Of a stretch of 64,000 nucleotides of DNA, positions 1 through 9,299 are shown one piece after another; position 1 is the stretch's first letter; each line of letters begins with the position of its first letter. The DNA comes from Pseudomonas fluorescens. Lineage in GTDB: Bacteria; Pseudomonadota; Gammaproteobacteria; Pseudomonadales; Pseudomonadaceae. Position numbers and translations under genes: made by a program. The notes beneath the pieces were generated by a model that did not search any database, had not been told where the DNA came from, and saw only the letters and a list, made by a program, of their open reading frames with translations. The stretch covers positions 5,659,001 through 5,723,000 of the forward strand of contig LR782234.1 in the NCBI GenBank assembly GCA_902825215.1, read 5' to 3'.

Positions 1-1
1 C

Positions 2-763
2 GGCAACCCTGATCACCCGAAAGGCCAGGGACAGTGGATCGAACTGACCCACGGCAAGAACGGCATCGACGCCAGCAGCGGTTTCGCCGATCAGGCCGAA
101 GTGCTGATTCATGCACGCCTTGCAGCCAGCGTCGTCGGCGCGACACGCATGGATCGTCCGGAATGGATTGTCGTCAGTCCCAAGGATGGCCAGGTCTATT
201 GCACCCTGACCAACAACGCCAAACGTGGCGAGGACGGTCAGCCAGTGGGCGGGCCGAACCCGCGCGAGAAAAACGTCTACGGGCAGATTTTGCGCTGGCG
301 CACTGACCGCGACGATCACGCCGCGAAGACATTTGCCTGGGATCTGTTTGTGGTGGCTGGCAACCCCGGCGTGCATGCCGGTACGCCGAAGGGCGGCTCG
401 TCCAACATCACCCCGCAAAACATGTTCAACAGTCCGGATGGCCTGGGCTTCGACAAGGCCGGACGCCTGTGGATTCTCACCGACGGCGATTCGAGCAATG
501 CCGGCGACTTCGCCGGGATGGGCAACAACCAGATGCTCTGCGCCGATCCGAAGACCGGTGAGATTCGCCGGTTCATGGTCGGGCCGGTAGGTTGCGAGGT
601 GACCGGGATCAGCTTCTCGCCGGATCAGAAAACCCTGTTTGTCGGGATTCAGCATCCGGGCGAGAACGGCGGTTCGACCTTCCCCGAGCATTTGCCCAAT
701 GGCAAGCCGCGGTCTTCAGTGATGGCGATTACTCGTGAAGATGGCGGGATCGTCGGCGCCTGA
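2..763 (+). CDS. PhoX-like (DUF839) phosphatase, C-terminal part
   Basis: The frame is open from the left edge, so only the last ~253 residues are seen and the start lies outside the window. It reads as the C-terminal half of the PhoX/DUF839 family of secreted, Ca/Fe-dependent alkaline phosphatases: the blocks PEWIVVSPKDGQVYCTLTNN and SPDGLGFDKAGRLWILTDGD are typical beta-propeller strands of that family. Known members are exported by the Tat system and release phosphate from phosphoesters; the signal peptide cannot be checked here. A type-B REP pair follows the stop codon. Some DUF839 proteins are not proven phosphatases, so the enzymatic role is inferred. Confidence 0.82.
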   Translation, partial: GNPDHPKGQGQWIELTHGKNGIDASSGFADQAEVLIHARLAASVVGATRMDRPEWIVVSPKDGQVYCTLTNNAKRGEDGQPVGGPNPREKNVYGQILRWRTDRDDHAAKTFAWDLFVVAGNPGVHAGTPKGGSSNITPQNMFNSPDGLGFDKAGRLWILTDGDSSNAGDFAGMGNNQMLCADPKTGEIRRFMVGPVGCEVTGISFSPDQKTLFVGIQHPGENGGSTFPEHLPNGKPRSSVMAITREDGGIVGA

Positions 764-771
764 TAATCCCT

Positions 772-839
772 CATCGCTGGCAAGCCAGCTCCCACAAGGT
801 CTTGCGCAAAACCTGTGGGAGCTGGCTTGCCAGCGATGG
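772..839. repeat. REP pair, type B (GGAGCTGGCTTGCCAGC)
   Basis: Two inverted copies of the short palindrome GTGGGAGCTGGCTTGCCAGC, in opposite orientation with a short spacer, between the phoX-like gene and srkA. REPIN-like arrangement. Confidence 0.9.
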
Positions 840-929
840 CATCAGCAAGGACATCAACCAACTTCCCCGCCGCCATCTGCGCTAACATGCCGGGCCGGAC
901 GCGGCAGCCTGCTGCGCGCAGGAGTCAGC

Positions 930-1904
930 ATGGCCCACCCGTTTGAAACCCTCACACCCGATCTCGTGCTCGATGCTGTCGAAAGCGTCGGTTTTCTCAG
1001 CGATGCGCGCATTCTGGCGCTCAACAGCTATGAAAACCGTGTCTATCAGGTCGGCATCGAAGACTCCGAGCCGCTGATCGCCAAGTTCTACCGTCCGCAG
1101 CGCTGGACCAACGAAGCCATCCTTGAAGAACACCAGTTCACCTTTGAATTGGCCAATGTGGACATCCCTGTGGTCGCGCCGCTGGTTCACAACGGCGCAA
1201 CCCTGCACGAGCACGCCGGTTTCCGCTTCACTCTGTTTCCGCGTCGCGGCGGCCGCGCACCGGAGCCGGGCAACCTCGATCAGTTGTACCGCCTCGGCCA
1301 GTTGCTTGGACGGATACACGCGGTCGGCGCAACCAAACCGTTCGAACACCGCGAAGCCCTCGCCGTGCAGAACTTCGGCCACGCTTCGCTGAACACCCTG
1401 CTCGAAGGCAATTTCATTCCGAAAAGCCTGCTGCCGGCTTACGAGTCCGTCGCCCGCGACCTGCTCAAGCGCGTTGAAGACGCCTACGCCAATACCCCGC
1501 ATCAGAACATTCGCATGCACGGCGACTGCCACCCCGGCAACATGATGTGCCGCGACGAGATGTTTCACATCGTCGACCTCGACGACTGCCGCATGGGCCC
1601 GGCGGTGCAGGACATCTGGATGATGCTCGCCGGTGATCGTCAGGACTGTATGGGACAGTTGTCGGAACTGATGGATGGCTACAACGAATTCCACGATTTC
1701 GACCCGCGTGAACTGGCGTTGATCGAACCGCTGCGTGCCCTGCGGTTGATGCATTACAGCGCCTGGTTGGCGCGACGCTGGGATGATCCGGCGTTTCCGC
1801 ACAGCTTTCCGTGGTTCGGCACCGAGCGTTATTGGGGCGATCAGGTACTGGCGCTGCGCGAGCAACTGGCGGCGCTGAATGAGGAACCGCTGAAGCTCTT
1901 CTGA
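930..1904 (+). CDS. srkA: stress response serine/threonine protein kinase SrkA (YihE/RdoA family)
   Basis: 324 residues, close to E. coli SrkA (328). The family has an aminoglycoside-phosphotransferase-like fold and phosphorylates proteins; it protects stressed cells from programmed death and is cytoplasmic. The catalytic-loop motif HGDCHPGNMM and the metal-binding IVDLDDCRMGP block are both visible. The ATG at 930 was chosen because it follows a CAGGAG ribosome site (919-924) and gives the family N-terminus MAHPFETLTPDLVLDAV; upstream codons in frame run into the REP repeat. Single-gene unit, with a type-A REP pair downstream. Confidence 0.93.
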   Translation: MAHPFETLTPDLVLDAVESVGFLSDARILALNSYENRVYQVGIEDSEPLIAKFYRPQRWTNEAILEEHQFTFELANVDIPVVAPLVHNGATLHEHAGFRFTLFPRRGGRAPEPGNLDQLYRLGQLLGRIHAVGATKPFEHREALAVQNFGHASLNTLLEGNFIPKSLLPAYESVARDLLKRVEDAYANTPHQNIRMHGDCHPGNMMCRDEMFHIVDLDDCRMGPAVQDIWMMLAGDRQDCMGQLSELMDGYNEFHDFDPRELALIEPLRALRLMHYSAWLARRWDDPAFPHSFPWFGTERYWGDQVLALREQLAALNEEPLKLF

Positions 1905-1918
1905 TTTCCCAATATTCT

Positions 1919-2008
1919 TGTGGGAGCGAGCCTGCTCGCGAATACGGACTGACATTCAACACTGATGTCGATTGAAATGACGTCTTCGCGAGCAGGCTCG
2001 CTCCCACA
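1919..2008. repeat. REP pair, type A (GGAGCGAGCCTGCTCGC)
   Basis: Inverted pair of TGTGGGAGCGAGCCTGCTCG between srkA and rarD. Confidence 0.9.
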
Positions 2009-2109
2009 ATTGTCCGCCGTTCACAATTTCCCGACCATTGCGGTACGGCATTCGTAGACAAATCTCCTTACAATCCCTCCTTTGTCAGCTGCCAAAGCAA
2101 GGATTCTGC

Positions 2110-2997
2110 ATGCAAGCCGCCAACCCGCGTCGCGGGTACATTCTGGGCCTGAGTGCCTACATCATCTGGGGCCTGTTCCCGATCTATTTCAAAGCCATCG
2201 CCGAAGTCCCGGCAGTCGAGATCATCATCCATCGAGTGTTGTGGTCGGCGCTGTTTGGCGCGCTGCTGCTGATGGTGTGGAAACACCCGGGCTGGCTGCG
2301 CGAACTGCTCGACAATCCCAAGCGTCTGGCGATCCTGGCCTTGAGCGGTACGCTGATCGCGGCTAACTGGCTGACTTATGTGTGGTCGGTGAATAACGGG
2401 CGCATGCTCGAAGCGAGCCTCGGTTATTACATCAACCCGTTGATCAACGTACTGCTTGGCATGGTGATTCTCGGTGAGCGGCTGCGGCGCATGCAGTGGC
2501 TGGCGGTGGGGCTCGCCGCGGTTGGCGTGGCGCAGCAGGTGTGGCAGGTCGGCAGTCTGCCGTGGGTGTCGCTGGCACTGGCGTTGACCTTCGGTTTCTA
2601 CGGCCTGATCCGCAAACAGGCACCGGTCAAGGCGTTGCCGGGGCTGGTAGTGGAAACCTGGATGCTGGTGCCGATTGCGATTGCGTGGTTGTTGTTCAAC
2701 CAGACCGCGACTAGCGTACAACCGGAATTCTGGACTACTTCCCAAGCCTGGTGGCTGGTAGCCGCCGGCCCGGTGACGCTGGTGCCGCTGGTGTGTTTCA
2801 ACGCCGCGACCCGGCATCTGCCCTACACCACCATCGGCTTCCTGCAATACATCGCGCCGACCCTGGTGTTGTTGCAAGCAGTGCTGTTGTTTGGCGAGCA
2901 CTTGTCGTCAAGCACGCTGGTGGCGTTCATCTTCATTTGGGCGGGTCTGGCGGTGTACAGCGTCGATGCGTGGATAAGTTTGCGCCGCCGCAGCTGA
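2110..2997 (+). CDS. rarD: EamA-family transporter RarD
   Basis: 295 residues, ten hydrophobic segments and the family opening GYILGLSAYIIWGLFPIYFK, which identify RarD (chloramphenicol-sensitive protein family) of the drug/metabolite transporter superfamily in the inner membrane. The substrate is not established for the family. The ATG at 2110 is preceded by AGCAAGGA and gives the usual N-terminus. The stop overlaps a TGATCA (2995-3000) that begins the GATC/DnaA-box arrangement described separately. Confidence 0.9.
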   Translation: MQAANPRRGYILGLSAYIIWGLFPIYFKAIAEVPAVEIIIHRVLWSALFGALLLMVWKHPGWLRELLDNPKRLAILALSGTLIAANWLTYVWSVNNGRMLEASLGYYINPLINVLLGMVILGERLRRMQWLAVGLAAVGVAQQVWQVGSLPWVSLALALTFGFYGLIRKQAPVKALPGLVVETWMLVPIAIAWLLFNQTATSVQPEFWTTSQAWWLVAAGPVTLVPLVCFNAATRHLPYTTIGFLQYIAPTLVLLQAVLLFGEHLSSSTLVAFIFIWAGLAVYSVDAWISLRRRS

Positions 2998-3182
2998 TCA
3001 AAAAACGTACAAACCTTCACAGGCCACGGTTCTCGTGGCCTGTATCGTTCCTTCCCAAGGTTATCCACAGCGTGATCCCCGCCGTTTGTGCGCAAGTCAC
3101 TGAATACTGGCGGTTTTTTGATCAATCACCGCAAAGCCACGGCGGACGTGGCGTGGCGCTCGGTCTCTACAGGTTATCCACA
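2995..3182 (+). promoter_or_regulatory. two GATC/DnaA-box units downstream of rarD
   Basis: Perfect DnaA-box nonamers TTATCCACA lie at 3061-3069 and 3174-3182. Each is preceded by a TGATCA, at 2995-3000 (66 bp start to start) and 3119-3124 (55 bp). The same spacings recur in the array at 39.4-40.0 kb. DnaA binding is inferred from the nonamer only. Confidence 0.5.
3019..3045 (+). terminator. hairpin after rarD, possible weak terminator
   Basis: Inverted repeat ACAGGCCACG/CGTGGCCTGT around a short loop, 22 bp after the rarD stop. There is no long T-run after it, so factor-independent termination is uncertain. Confidence 0.4.
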
Positions 3183-3217
3183 GGCAGGTGCACGTTTAAA
3201 CTGGATAACCCTGCGGC

Positions 3218-3736
3218 TCAAACTTCGGTGCGCAATACCAGCTCGACCATCAAATCATCGGCCAGGGTTTCCAGGCGCGCCTGCAATACATCCAGCGACA
3301 GCGTCAACGGCACGGCCAGAATCGCTTCGGCGTGAAACAGCGGCTCGCTGCTCATCGGCGCCGGACGCACTTCGGTGACCAGCCTTTCGAGATTGACGCC
3401 CTGCTCGCTCAACAGCCGCGTGATGTCGCGGACGATGCCGGGGCGGTCATTGCCGACCAGCTCCATGGCGATCGGCTTCCAGGTACAGGATTGCTCGATG
3501 CCGCTTTCGGCAACCAGTACACGAATACCGTGCGCCGTCAGTGCTTGTAAGGCATCGACCAATTCATCGTAAGCCTCTGCCGGTACGCCCACGCGCAGGA
3601 TCCCGGCGAACTGCCCGGCCATCCGTGACATGCGGCTTTCCAGCCAGTTGCCGCCGTGCTCGGCGATGCATTGGGCGATGCGCTCGACCTGCCCGGGCTT
3701 GTCCGGGGCGAAAACGGTGAGTACGAGATGGTCCAT
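3218..3736 (-). CDS. gcvR: glycine cleavage system regulator GcvR-like ACT-domain protein
   Basis: 172 residues made of two ACT domains: residues ~1-80 (MDHLVLTVFAPDKPGQVERI) and ~88-170 (MELVGNDRPGIVRDITRLL). This is the GcvR layout; in E. coli GcvR binds GcvA and represses the glycine cleavage operon when glycine is low. The link with the glycine-producing pathway further right is suggestive but distant. The gene stands alone on the minus strand, convergent with rarD, with no gcv genes in view. The annotation rests on domain layout; some Pseudomonas paralogues have unknown targets. Confidence 0.75.
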   Translation of the reverse strand: MDHLVLTVFAPDKPGQVERIAQCIAEHGGNWLESRMSRMAGQFAGILRVGVPAEAYDELVDALQALTAHGIRVLVAESGIEQSCTWKPIAMELVGNDRPGIVRDITRLLSEQGVNLERLVTEVRPAPMSSEPLFHAEAILAVPLTLSLDVLQARLETLADDLMVELVLRTEV

Positions 3737-4270
3737 GGCGCAGCCCTCTTGTCATGACTTTTGTTATCGAAGGGCAAGTATAGGCAAGGGCTTGTCTTGC
3801 GTTGGATGGACTAGCGCTTTCGCGAGCACAGGGGATCGCATTGCCAATGTGGGAGCGAGCCCGCTCACGAACAGCCGCACCAGCGCGATATCTGACGAAA
3901 GAAATCGTGTACAACTTTGGATATTTAACTGGAACAATCCAATGCTTTTTTGAGAACATCCCGTTCCGCGACGTGACCGCAATGCGTCATGAGGTCGCAG
4001 AACGACGTAATTAGTCTGATTTTCACAAGCGCAAGTCATCATGTAGTATGCCGCAGCGCGCACTACATAACGCCGGATCGATGTCCGCCCAGGCCTGTTC
4101 GCAACCCTGAAAGCCCCGTCAGCAAGGCCTCCAAGCCGTTGATTGGTCCTAGCCCAGCCGCCAGCAATGGCATGTACTGGTCGGCAGGTTTGTGGTTTAA
4201 ATGGCCCGAGGCTTCATTGTTTAAATTGAAGAGCTGAAAAGCGAAATAGCTGAGCAGAGTGAGGCAAGCA
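3737..4270. other. intergenic region upstream of glcB
   Basis: 534 bp between the divergent gcvR-like gene and glcB. It holds a single degenerate type-A REP (3848-3871) and must contain the promoters of both genes. No convincing coding frame, RNA gene or operator was recognised. Confidence 0.5.
3848..3871 (+). repeat. single REP, type A
   Basis: One degenerate copy, TGTGGGAGCGAGCCCGCTCA, upstream of glcB. Confidence 0.75.
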
Positions 4271-6448
4271 ATGACTGAACACGTTCAAGTCGGTGGCCTG
4301 CAGGTCGCCAAAGTCCTGTTCGACTTCGTGAACAACGAAGCCATTCCCGGTACCGGCCTCACCGCCGAGCAATTCTGGGAAGGTGCCGACAAGGTCATTC
4401 ACGACCTGGCGCCGAAGAACAAAGCCCTACTCGCCAAACGCGATGACTTCCAGGCACGCATCGATGCCTGGCATCAGCAGCACGCAGGTCAGGCGCACGA
4501 CGCCGTGGCCTACAAAGCTTTCCTGCAAGAGATCGGTTATCTGCTGCCAGAAGCGGCTGATTTCCAGGCCACGACGCAAAACGTCGATGACGAAATCGCC
4601 CGCACCGCCGGCCCGCAACTGGTGGTGCCGGTGATGAATGCGCGCTTCGCGCTCAATGCCTCGAACGCCCGCTGGGGTTCGCTGTACGACGCCCTCTACG
4701 GCACCGACGCAATCAGCGAAGACGGTGGCGCGGAGAAAGGCAAAGGCTACAACAAGGTGCGTGGCGACAAGGTCATCGCCTTCGCCCGCGCGTTCCTCGA
4801 CGAAGCCGCGCCACTGGCCGCCGGCTCCCACGTCGATTCGACCGGCTACAAGATCGCTGACGGCAAACTGCTCGTTACCTTGAAGGGCGGCAGCACCAGC
4901 GGCCTGCGCGACGACGCTCAGTTGACCGGTTTCCAGGGCGACGCCAATGCGCCGATCGCGATTCTGCTGAAACACAACGGCCTGCACTTCGAAATCCAGA
5001 TCGACGCCAGCACCCCGGTCGGCCAGACCGATGCCGCCGGCGTCAAAGACATCCTGATGGAAGCGGCGCTGACCACCATCATGGACTGCGAAGACTCCGT
5101 GGCCGCCGTCGATGCCGACGACAAAGTGGTGATCTACCGCAACTGGCTTGGCCTGATGAAGGGCGACCTGGCGGAATCGGTGTCCAAGGGCGGCCAGACC
5201 TTCACCCGCACCATGAACCCGGATCGCACCTACACCGCGCCTAATGGCGGGGAAGTGACCCTGCACGGGCGTTCGCTGCTGTTCGTGCGCAACGTCGGTC
5301 ACCTGATGACCATCGACGCGATCCTCGACAGTCAAGGCAACGAAGTGCCGGAAGGCATCCTCGACGGTCTGGTCACGTGCCTGGCAGCGATGCACAACCT
5401 CAACGGCAATACGTCGCGGCGCAACACGCGCACCGGTTCGGTGTACATCGTCAAACCAAAGATGCACGGCCCGGAAGAAGCGGCGTTCACCAACGAGCTG
5501 TTCGGTCGCATCGAAGACGTGCTCGGCCTGCAACGCAACACGCTGAAAGTCGGGATCATGGACGAGGAGCGCCGCACCACGGTTAACCTCAAGGCCTGCA
5601 TCAAGGCCGCCAGCGAGCGCGTGGTGTTCATCAACACCGGTTTCCTCGACCGCACCGGCGACGAAATCCATACCTCCATGGAAGCCGGCCCGGTAGTGCG
5701 CAAGGCCGACATGAAGGCTGAGAAGTGGATCGGCGCCTACGAAAACTGGAACGTCGATATCGGCCTGAGCACTGGCCTGCAAGGTCGTGCGCAAATCGGT
5801 AAAGGCATGTGGGCGATGCCCGATCTGATGGCAGCGATGCTCGAGCAGAAAATCGCTCATCCGCTGGCCGGCGCCAACACCGCGTGGGTGCCCTCGCCGA
5901 CTGCCGCTGCGCTGCACGCGTTGCACTACCATAAGGTCGACGTGTTCGCCCGCCAGGCCGAACTGGCCAAACGTGCGCGCGCTTCGGTGGACGACATCCT
6001 GACCATCCCGCTGGCGGTCAAGCCGAACTGGACCCCCGAGCAGATCAAGAACGAACTGGACAACAACGCCCAGGGCATTCTCGGTTACGTGGTGCGCTGG
6101 ATCGACCAGGGCGTTGGTTGCTCGAAGGTGCCAGACATCAATGACGTCGGCCTGATGGAAGACCGTGCGACGCTGCGTATCTCCAGCCAGCACATCGCCA
6201 ACTGGCTGCGCCACGGTATCGTCACCGAAGCGCAAGTGATGGAAAGCCTCAAGCGCATGGCACCTGTGGTCGACCGGCAGAACGCCAACGACCCGCTCTA
6301 CCGCCCGCTGGCACCGGACTTCGACAGCAACATCGCCTTCCAGGCGGCGGTCGAACTGGTGATTGAAGGCACCAAGCAACCGAACGGTTATACCGAGCCA
6401 GTACTGCACCGTCGTCGTCGTGAGTTCAAGGCTGCGAATGGTCTGTAA
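4271..6448 (+). CDS. glcB: malate synthase G
   Basis: 725 residues, the expected size for the large monomeric malate synthase G, which condenses glyoxylate with acetyl-CoA to malate in the glyoxylate/glycolate pathway. Typical blocks are MTEHVQVGGLQVAKVLFDFV at the start, IMDCEDSVAAVDADDKV, VYIVKPKMHGPEE (TIM-barrel region) and KVGIMDEERRTTVNL. The ATG at 4271 lies after a GAGTGAGGCAAG purine-rich site. A strong Rho-independent terminator follows at 6471, so the gene is probably monocistronic. Confidence 0.98.
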   Translation: MTEHVQVGGLQVAKVLFDFVNNEAIPGTGLTAEQFWEGADKVIHDLAPKNKALLAKRDDFQARIDAWHQQHAGQAHDAVAYKAFLQEIGYLLPEAADFQATTQNVDDEIARTAGPQLVVPVMNARFALNASNARWGSLYDALYGTDAISEDGGAEKGKGYNKVRGDKVIAFARAFLDEAAPLAAGSHVDSTGYKIADGKLLVTLKGGSTSGLRDDAQLTGFQGDANAPIAILLKHNGLHFEIQIDASTPVGQTDAAGVKDILMEAALTTIMDCEDSVAAVDADDKVVIYRNWLGLMKGDLAESVSKGGQTFTRTMNPDRTYTAPNGGEVTLHGRSLLFVRNVGHLMTIDAILDSQGNEVPEGILDGLVTCLAAMHNLNGNTSRRNTRTGSVYIVKPKMHGPEEAAFTNELFGRIEDVLGLQRNTLKVGIMDEERRTTVNLKACIKAASERVVFINTGFLDRTGDEIHTSMEAGPVVRKADMKAEKWIGAYENWNVDIGLSTGLQGRAQIGKGMWAMPDLMAAMLEQKIAHPLAGANTAWVPSPTAAALHALHYHKVDVFARQAELAKRARASVDDILTIPLAVKPNWTPEQIKNELDNNAQGILGYVVRWIDQGVGCSKVPDINDVGLMEDRATLRISSQHIANWLRHGIVTEAQVMESLKRMAPVVDRQNANDPLYRPLAPDFDSNIAFQAAVELVIEGTKQPNGYTEPVLHRRRREFKAANGL

Positions 6449-6470
6449 ATTTGCGTAGATGATGGATGTG

Positions 6471-6503
6471 AAAAGCCCTGATCGAAAGATCAGGGCTTTT
6501 TTG
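6471..6503 (+). terminator. Rho-independent terminator of glcB
   Basis: AAAAGCCCTGATC and GATCAGGGCTTTT form a 13-bp stem with a four-base loop, followed by T residues. Confidence 0.92.
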
Positions 6504-6528
6504 TTTGTGCGCTGGGATTGGGTTTGTT

Positions 6529-6640
6529 GATCGTTCCCACGCTCCGCGTGGGAATGCAGCCCGGGACGCTCTGCGTCCCTTCCAAAGCCGAACGCGGAGC
6601 GTCCGTGGAAGCGTTCCCACGCAGAGCGTGGGAACGATCA
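6529..6640. repeat. long palindromic repeat, type C
   Basis: About 112 bp bounded by GATCGTTCCCACGC and its inverse GCGTGGGAACGATC, with an inner GGGACGC/GCGTCCC-like hairpin. It is one of seven copies in the window. No coding capacity. Confidence 0.9.
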
Positions 6641-6658
6641 GCGAAAGAGCGGCAGGTC

Positions 6659-7105
6659 CTAGGGTTCGATACCCAACTCGTGTTTCACCAACCCCAGCAA
6701 CTTTCCCGTATCAATCGGCTTGAGCAGAAAATCCACCACGCTCAAGTGCATCGCTTCGATCGCGTCCTTCACATCGGCATCCCCGGAAACGATGATGATC
6801 GGCATCGCCGCCCGCACCGACTCGCGCACCTGGCGAATCAGCTCCAGGCCATCGACATTACCCATACGCAGATCAGTAATCACCAGTCCGATCGAAGGCT
6901 TTTCTTCGAGCATTTTCAGCGCGGTTTCACCACTGGCCGCCGTCAGGCAGCGGATGCCATCGAGCGCAAGAATCTCCGACAGCAGCTCGCGAGCGTCCTT
7001 GTCGTCATCGACGATCAACACGCGCTGCGGTGGCAGATCGGGTTCGAGCATCACTGCGCTGAGCGCTTCACGCTCGGCATCGCTCAAAATATCGTGGTCG
7101 GACAT
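6659..7105 (-). CDS. single-domain response regulator
   Basis: 148 residues: a ~25-residue leader, then one receiver domain (residues ~28-145). The acidic pocket is DDD at 33-35, the phospho-acceptor Asp is D78 (LVITDLRM) and the conserved Lys is in LLKPID. There is no output domain, so it probably works by protein contact or phosphorelay. No sensor kinase is adjacent; the next gene to the right encodes a CBS/cyclic-nucleotide signalling protein transcribed divergently. The partner is unknown. Confidence 0.88.
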   Translation of the reverse strand: MSDHDILSDAEREALSAVMLEPDLPPQRVLIVDDDKDARELLSEILALDGIRCLTAASGETALKMLEEKPSIGLVITDLRMGNVDGLELIRQVRESVRAAMPIIIVSGDADVKDAIEAMHLSVVDFLLKPIDTGKLLGLVKHELGIEP

Positions 7106-7364
7106 GGCGCTCTCTAAGTATTCGAATCAATCACCTGGCACAGTCGTCTGACATCGCCCGGCAGCGCTTCAATGTGCACTTCGTCGGATTTTTTTCCAAG
7201 AGGCTGAACAAGGTAATTTCCGACTGTTTGCGTAGGGCATCTCCGAAACCATGCCGATGATGGCAAAACCTAGACTTACGTCCAATGGGCACCCCGCGCG
7301 CAGGGGTCGACCATGGCCGCAACGATCCGACAACAACAATTCGAAAAAGACTGCGGTAATGGTT

Positions 7365-9299
7365 ATGAGTAAAGCGGACGCCTTCACCCAGGCAGGGAAA
7401 ACCGCGGTTTTGCAGAACATTCAGGGCACCCTGCAATTCCTCCAGCGCTTCCCGCCCTTCAATCAGATGGAACACGCCCACCTCGCCTATCTGGTCGAGC
7501 AATGTCAGTTGCGGTTTTATGCCCAGGGCGAAAGCATCATCAAGCCCGCCGACGGCCCGGTCGAACATTTCCATATCGTCAAACAGGGCCGGGTGGTCGG
7601 CGAGCGCCCGCACACCGCCAAGGGCGGTACCGAAACCACATTCGAAATCACCACCGGCGAATGTTTTCCGCTGGCGGCGCTGTTGGGCGAGCGAGCCACG
7701 CGCACCGAGCACCTCGCCGGCGAAGACACCTTCTGCCTGCAATTGAACAAACTGGCGTTCATCAAACTGTTCGCCCTCTCCAACCCGTTTCGCGATTTCG
7801 CCTTGCGCGGGGTCAGCAGCCTGCTCGATCAGGTCAATCAGCAAGTCCAGCAAAAAGCCGTGGAAACCCTCGGCACCCAGTATTCGCTGAACACGCGTCT
7901 GGGCGAACTGGCGATGCGGCACCCGGTGACGTGCCCGCCCGACGCGCCACTGCGCGAAGCGGTGAAGCTGATGCACGAGCAGCAGGTCGGCAGCATCGTC
8001 GTGGTGGATGAACACAAGGCCCCGCTGGGGATTTTCACCCTGCGCGATCTGCGCCATGTGGTTGCCGAAGGTGCTGCTGATTTCGGTGAGGCCATCGAGC
8101 GCCACATGACCCGCGCACCGTTTTATCTGTCGCCGGATCACAGTGCCTTCGATGCGGCGATTGCCATGACCGAACGGCACATCGCGCACGTCTGTCTGGT
8201 CAAGGATCAGCGCTTGTGCGGCGTGGTCTCCGAGCGCGACCTGTTCTCGCTGCAACGGGTCGATCTGGTGCATCTGGCGCGGACCATCCGCAGCGCCCAG
8301 CGGGTTGAACAACTGGTCAGCCTGCGCGGCGAGATCGGCCAACTGGTCGAGCGCATGCTCGCTCATGGCGCCTCCTCGACGCAGATCACCCACATCATCA
8401 CCCTGCTCAACGATCACACCGTGTGTCGGGTGATCGAACTGACGCTCGCCGAAAAAGGCGACCCCGGCGTGCCGTTCAGCTGGTTGTGTTTCGGTAGTGA
8501 AGGCCGCCGCGAACAGACCCTGCACACCGATCAGGACAACGGCATTCTGTTCGACGCCCGCGATGCTGCACATGCGGCGGAGATTCGCGGCAAGCTGCTG
8601 CCGATCGCCCAACAGATCAACCACAGCCTGGCGCAATGCGGTTTCACCCTGTGCAAAGGCAACGTCATGGCCGGCAATCCCGAGCTGTGTCTGTCGCGCG
8701 CGGAGTGGGCGCGGCGTTTCGCGGCGTTTATTCGTGAGGCGACGCCGGAGAACCTGCTCGGTTCGAGTATCTATTTCGATCTACGCGTGGTCTGGGGCGA
8801 TGAGAAAAGCTGCGAGCAATTGCGCCGCGGAATTCTCGAGCAGGTCGGCGACAACCGCTTGTTCCAGCGCATGCTGGCCGAGAACGCGCTGCGCAATCGG
8901 CCGCCGGTCGGGCGCTTCCGCGAGTTTGTGCTGGCGCGCAAGAACGGCGAAAAAGCCACACTGGACCTGAAGATTCAGGGTCTCACCCCCTTCGTCGATG
9001 GCGCACGCCTGCTGGCGCTGGCCAACGGCATCGACGCCAACAATACCCTCGAACGCTTCCGCCAACTGGTGGTGAAAGAAGTCATCGAACCCCTCGACGG
9101 CGCGGCGTATGAAGAGGCGTATCACTTCATTCAGCAAACGCGCATGCAACAGCATCAACTGCAGACTCGGGAAAATCTGCCGTATTCCAACCGAGTCGAC
9201 CCGGACAGCCTCAACCATCTCGACCGGCGCATCCTGCGTGAATCCCTGCGTCAGGCTCAGCGCCTGCAAAGCAGCCTGACCTTGCGGTATCAGCTATGA
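7365..9299 (+). CDS. cyclic-nucleotide-like/CBS/DUF294 nucleotidyltransferase-like protein
   Basis: 644 residues. In order: a cyclic-nucleotide-binding-like domain (~25-135, FHIVKQGRVVGE), a pair of CBS domains (~180-300), a GlnD-like nucleotidyltransferase domain DUF294 with GSEGRREQTLHTDQDNG (~370-395), and a DUF294 C-terminal helical domain. The family is thought to bind nucleotides for signalling and is often near acetate or cation transport genes; the actual substrate is unknown. The ATG at 7365 (MSKADAFTQ) fits the family start, although its ribosome site is weak; an in-frame ATG six bases upstream is possible. It overlaps the exonuclease gene by four bases (ATGA), so the two are translationally coupled. 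Confidence 0.85.
   Translation: MSKADAFTQAGKTAVLQNIQGTLQFLQRFPPFNQMEHAHLAYLVEQCQLRFYAQGESIIKPADGPVEHFHIVKQGRVVGERPHTAKGGTETTFEITTGECFPLAALLGERATRTEHLAGEDTFCLQLNKLAFIKLFALSNPFRDFALRGVSSLLDQVNQQVQQKAVETLGTQYSLNTRLGELAMRHPVTCPPDAPLREAVKLMHEQQVGSIVVVDEHKAPLGIFTLRDLRHVVAEGAADFGEAIERHMTRAPFYLSPDHSAFDAAIAMTERHIAHVCLVKDQRLCGVVSERDLFSLQRVDLVHLARTIRSAQRVEQLVSLRGEIGQLVERMLAHGASSTQITHIITLLNDHTVCRVIELTLAEKGDPGVPFSWLCFGSEGRREQTLHTDQDNGILFDARDAAHAAEIRGKLLPIAQQINHSLAQCGFTLCKGNVMAGNPELCLSRAEWARRFAAFIREATPENLLGSSIYFDLRVVWGDEKSCEQLRRGILEQVGDNRLFQRMLAENALRNRPPVGRFREFVLARKNGEKATLDLKIQGLTPFVDGARLLALANGIDANNTLERFRQLVVKEVIEPLDGAAYEEAYHFIQQTRMQQHQLQTRENLPYSNRVDPDSLNHLDRRILRESLRQAQRLQSSLTLRYQL

Noticed and set aside
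4427..6409. A 660-codon minus-strand open frame
   Set aside because: Exact shadow of glcB, arginine/valine/histidine-rich, no family match.
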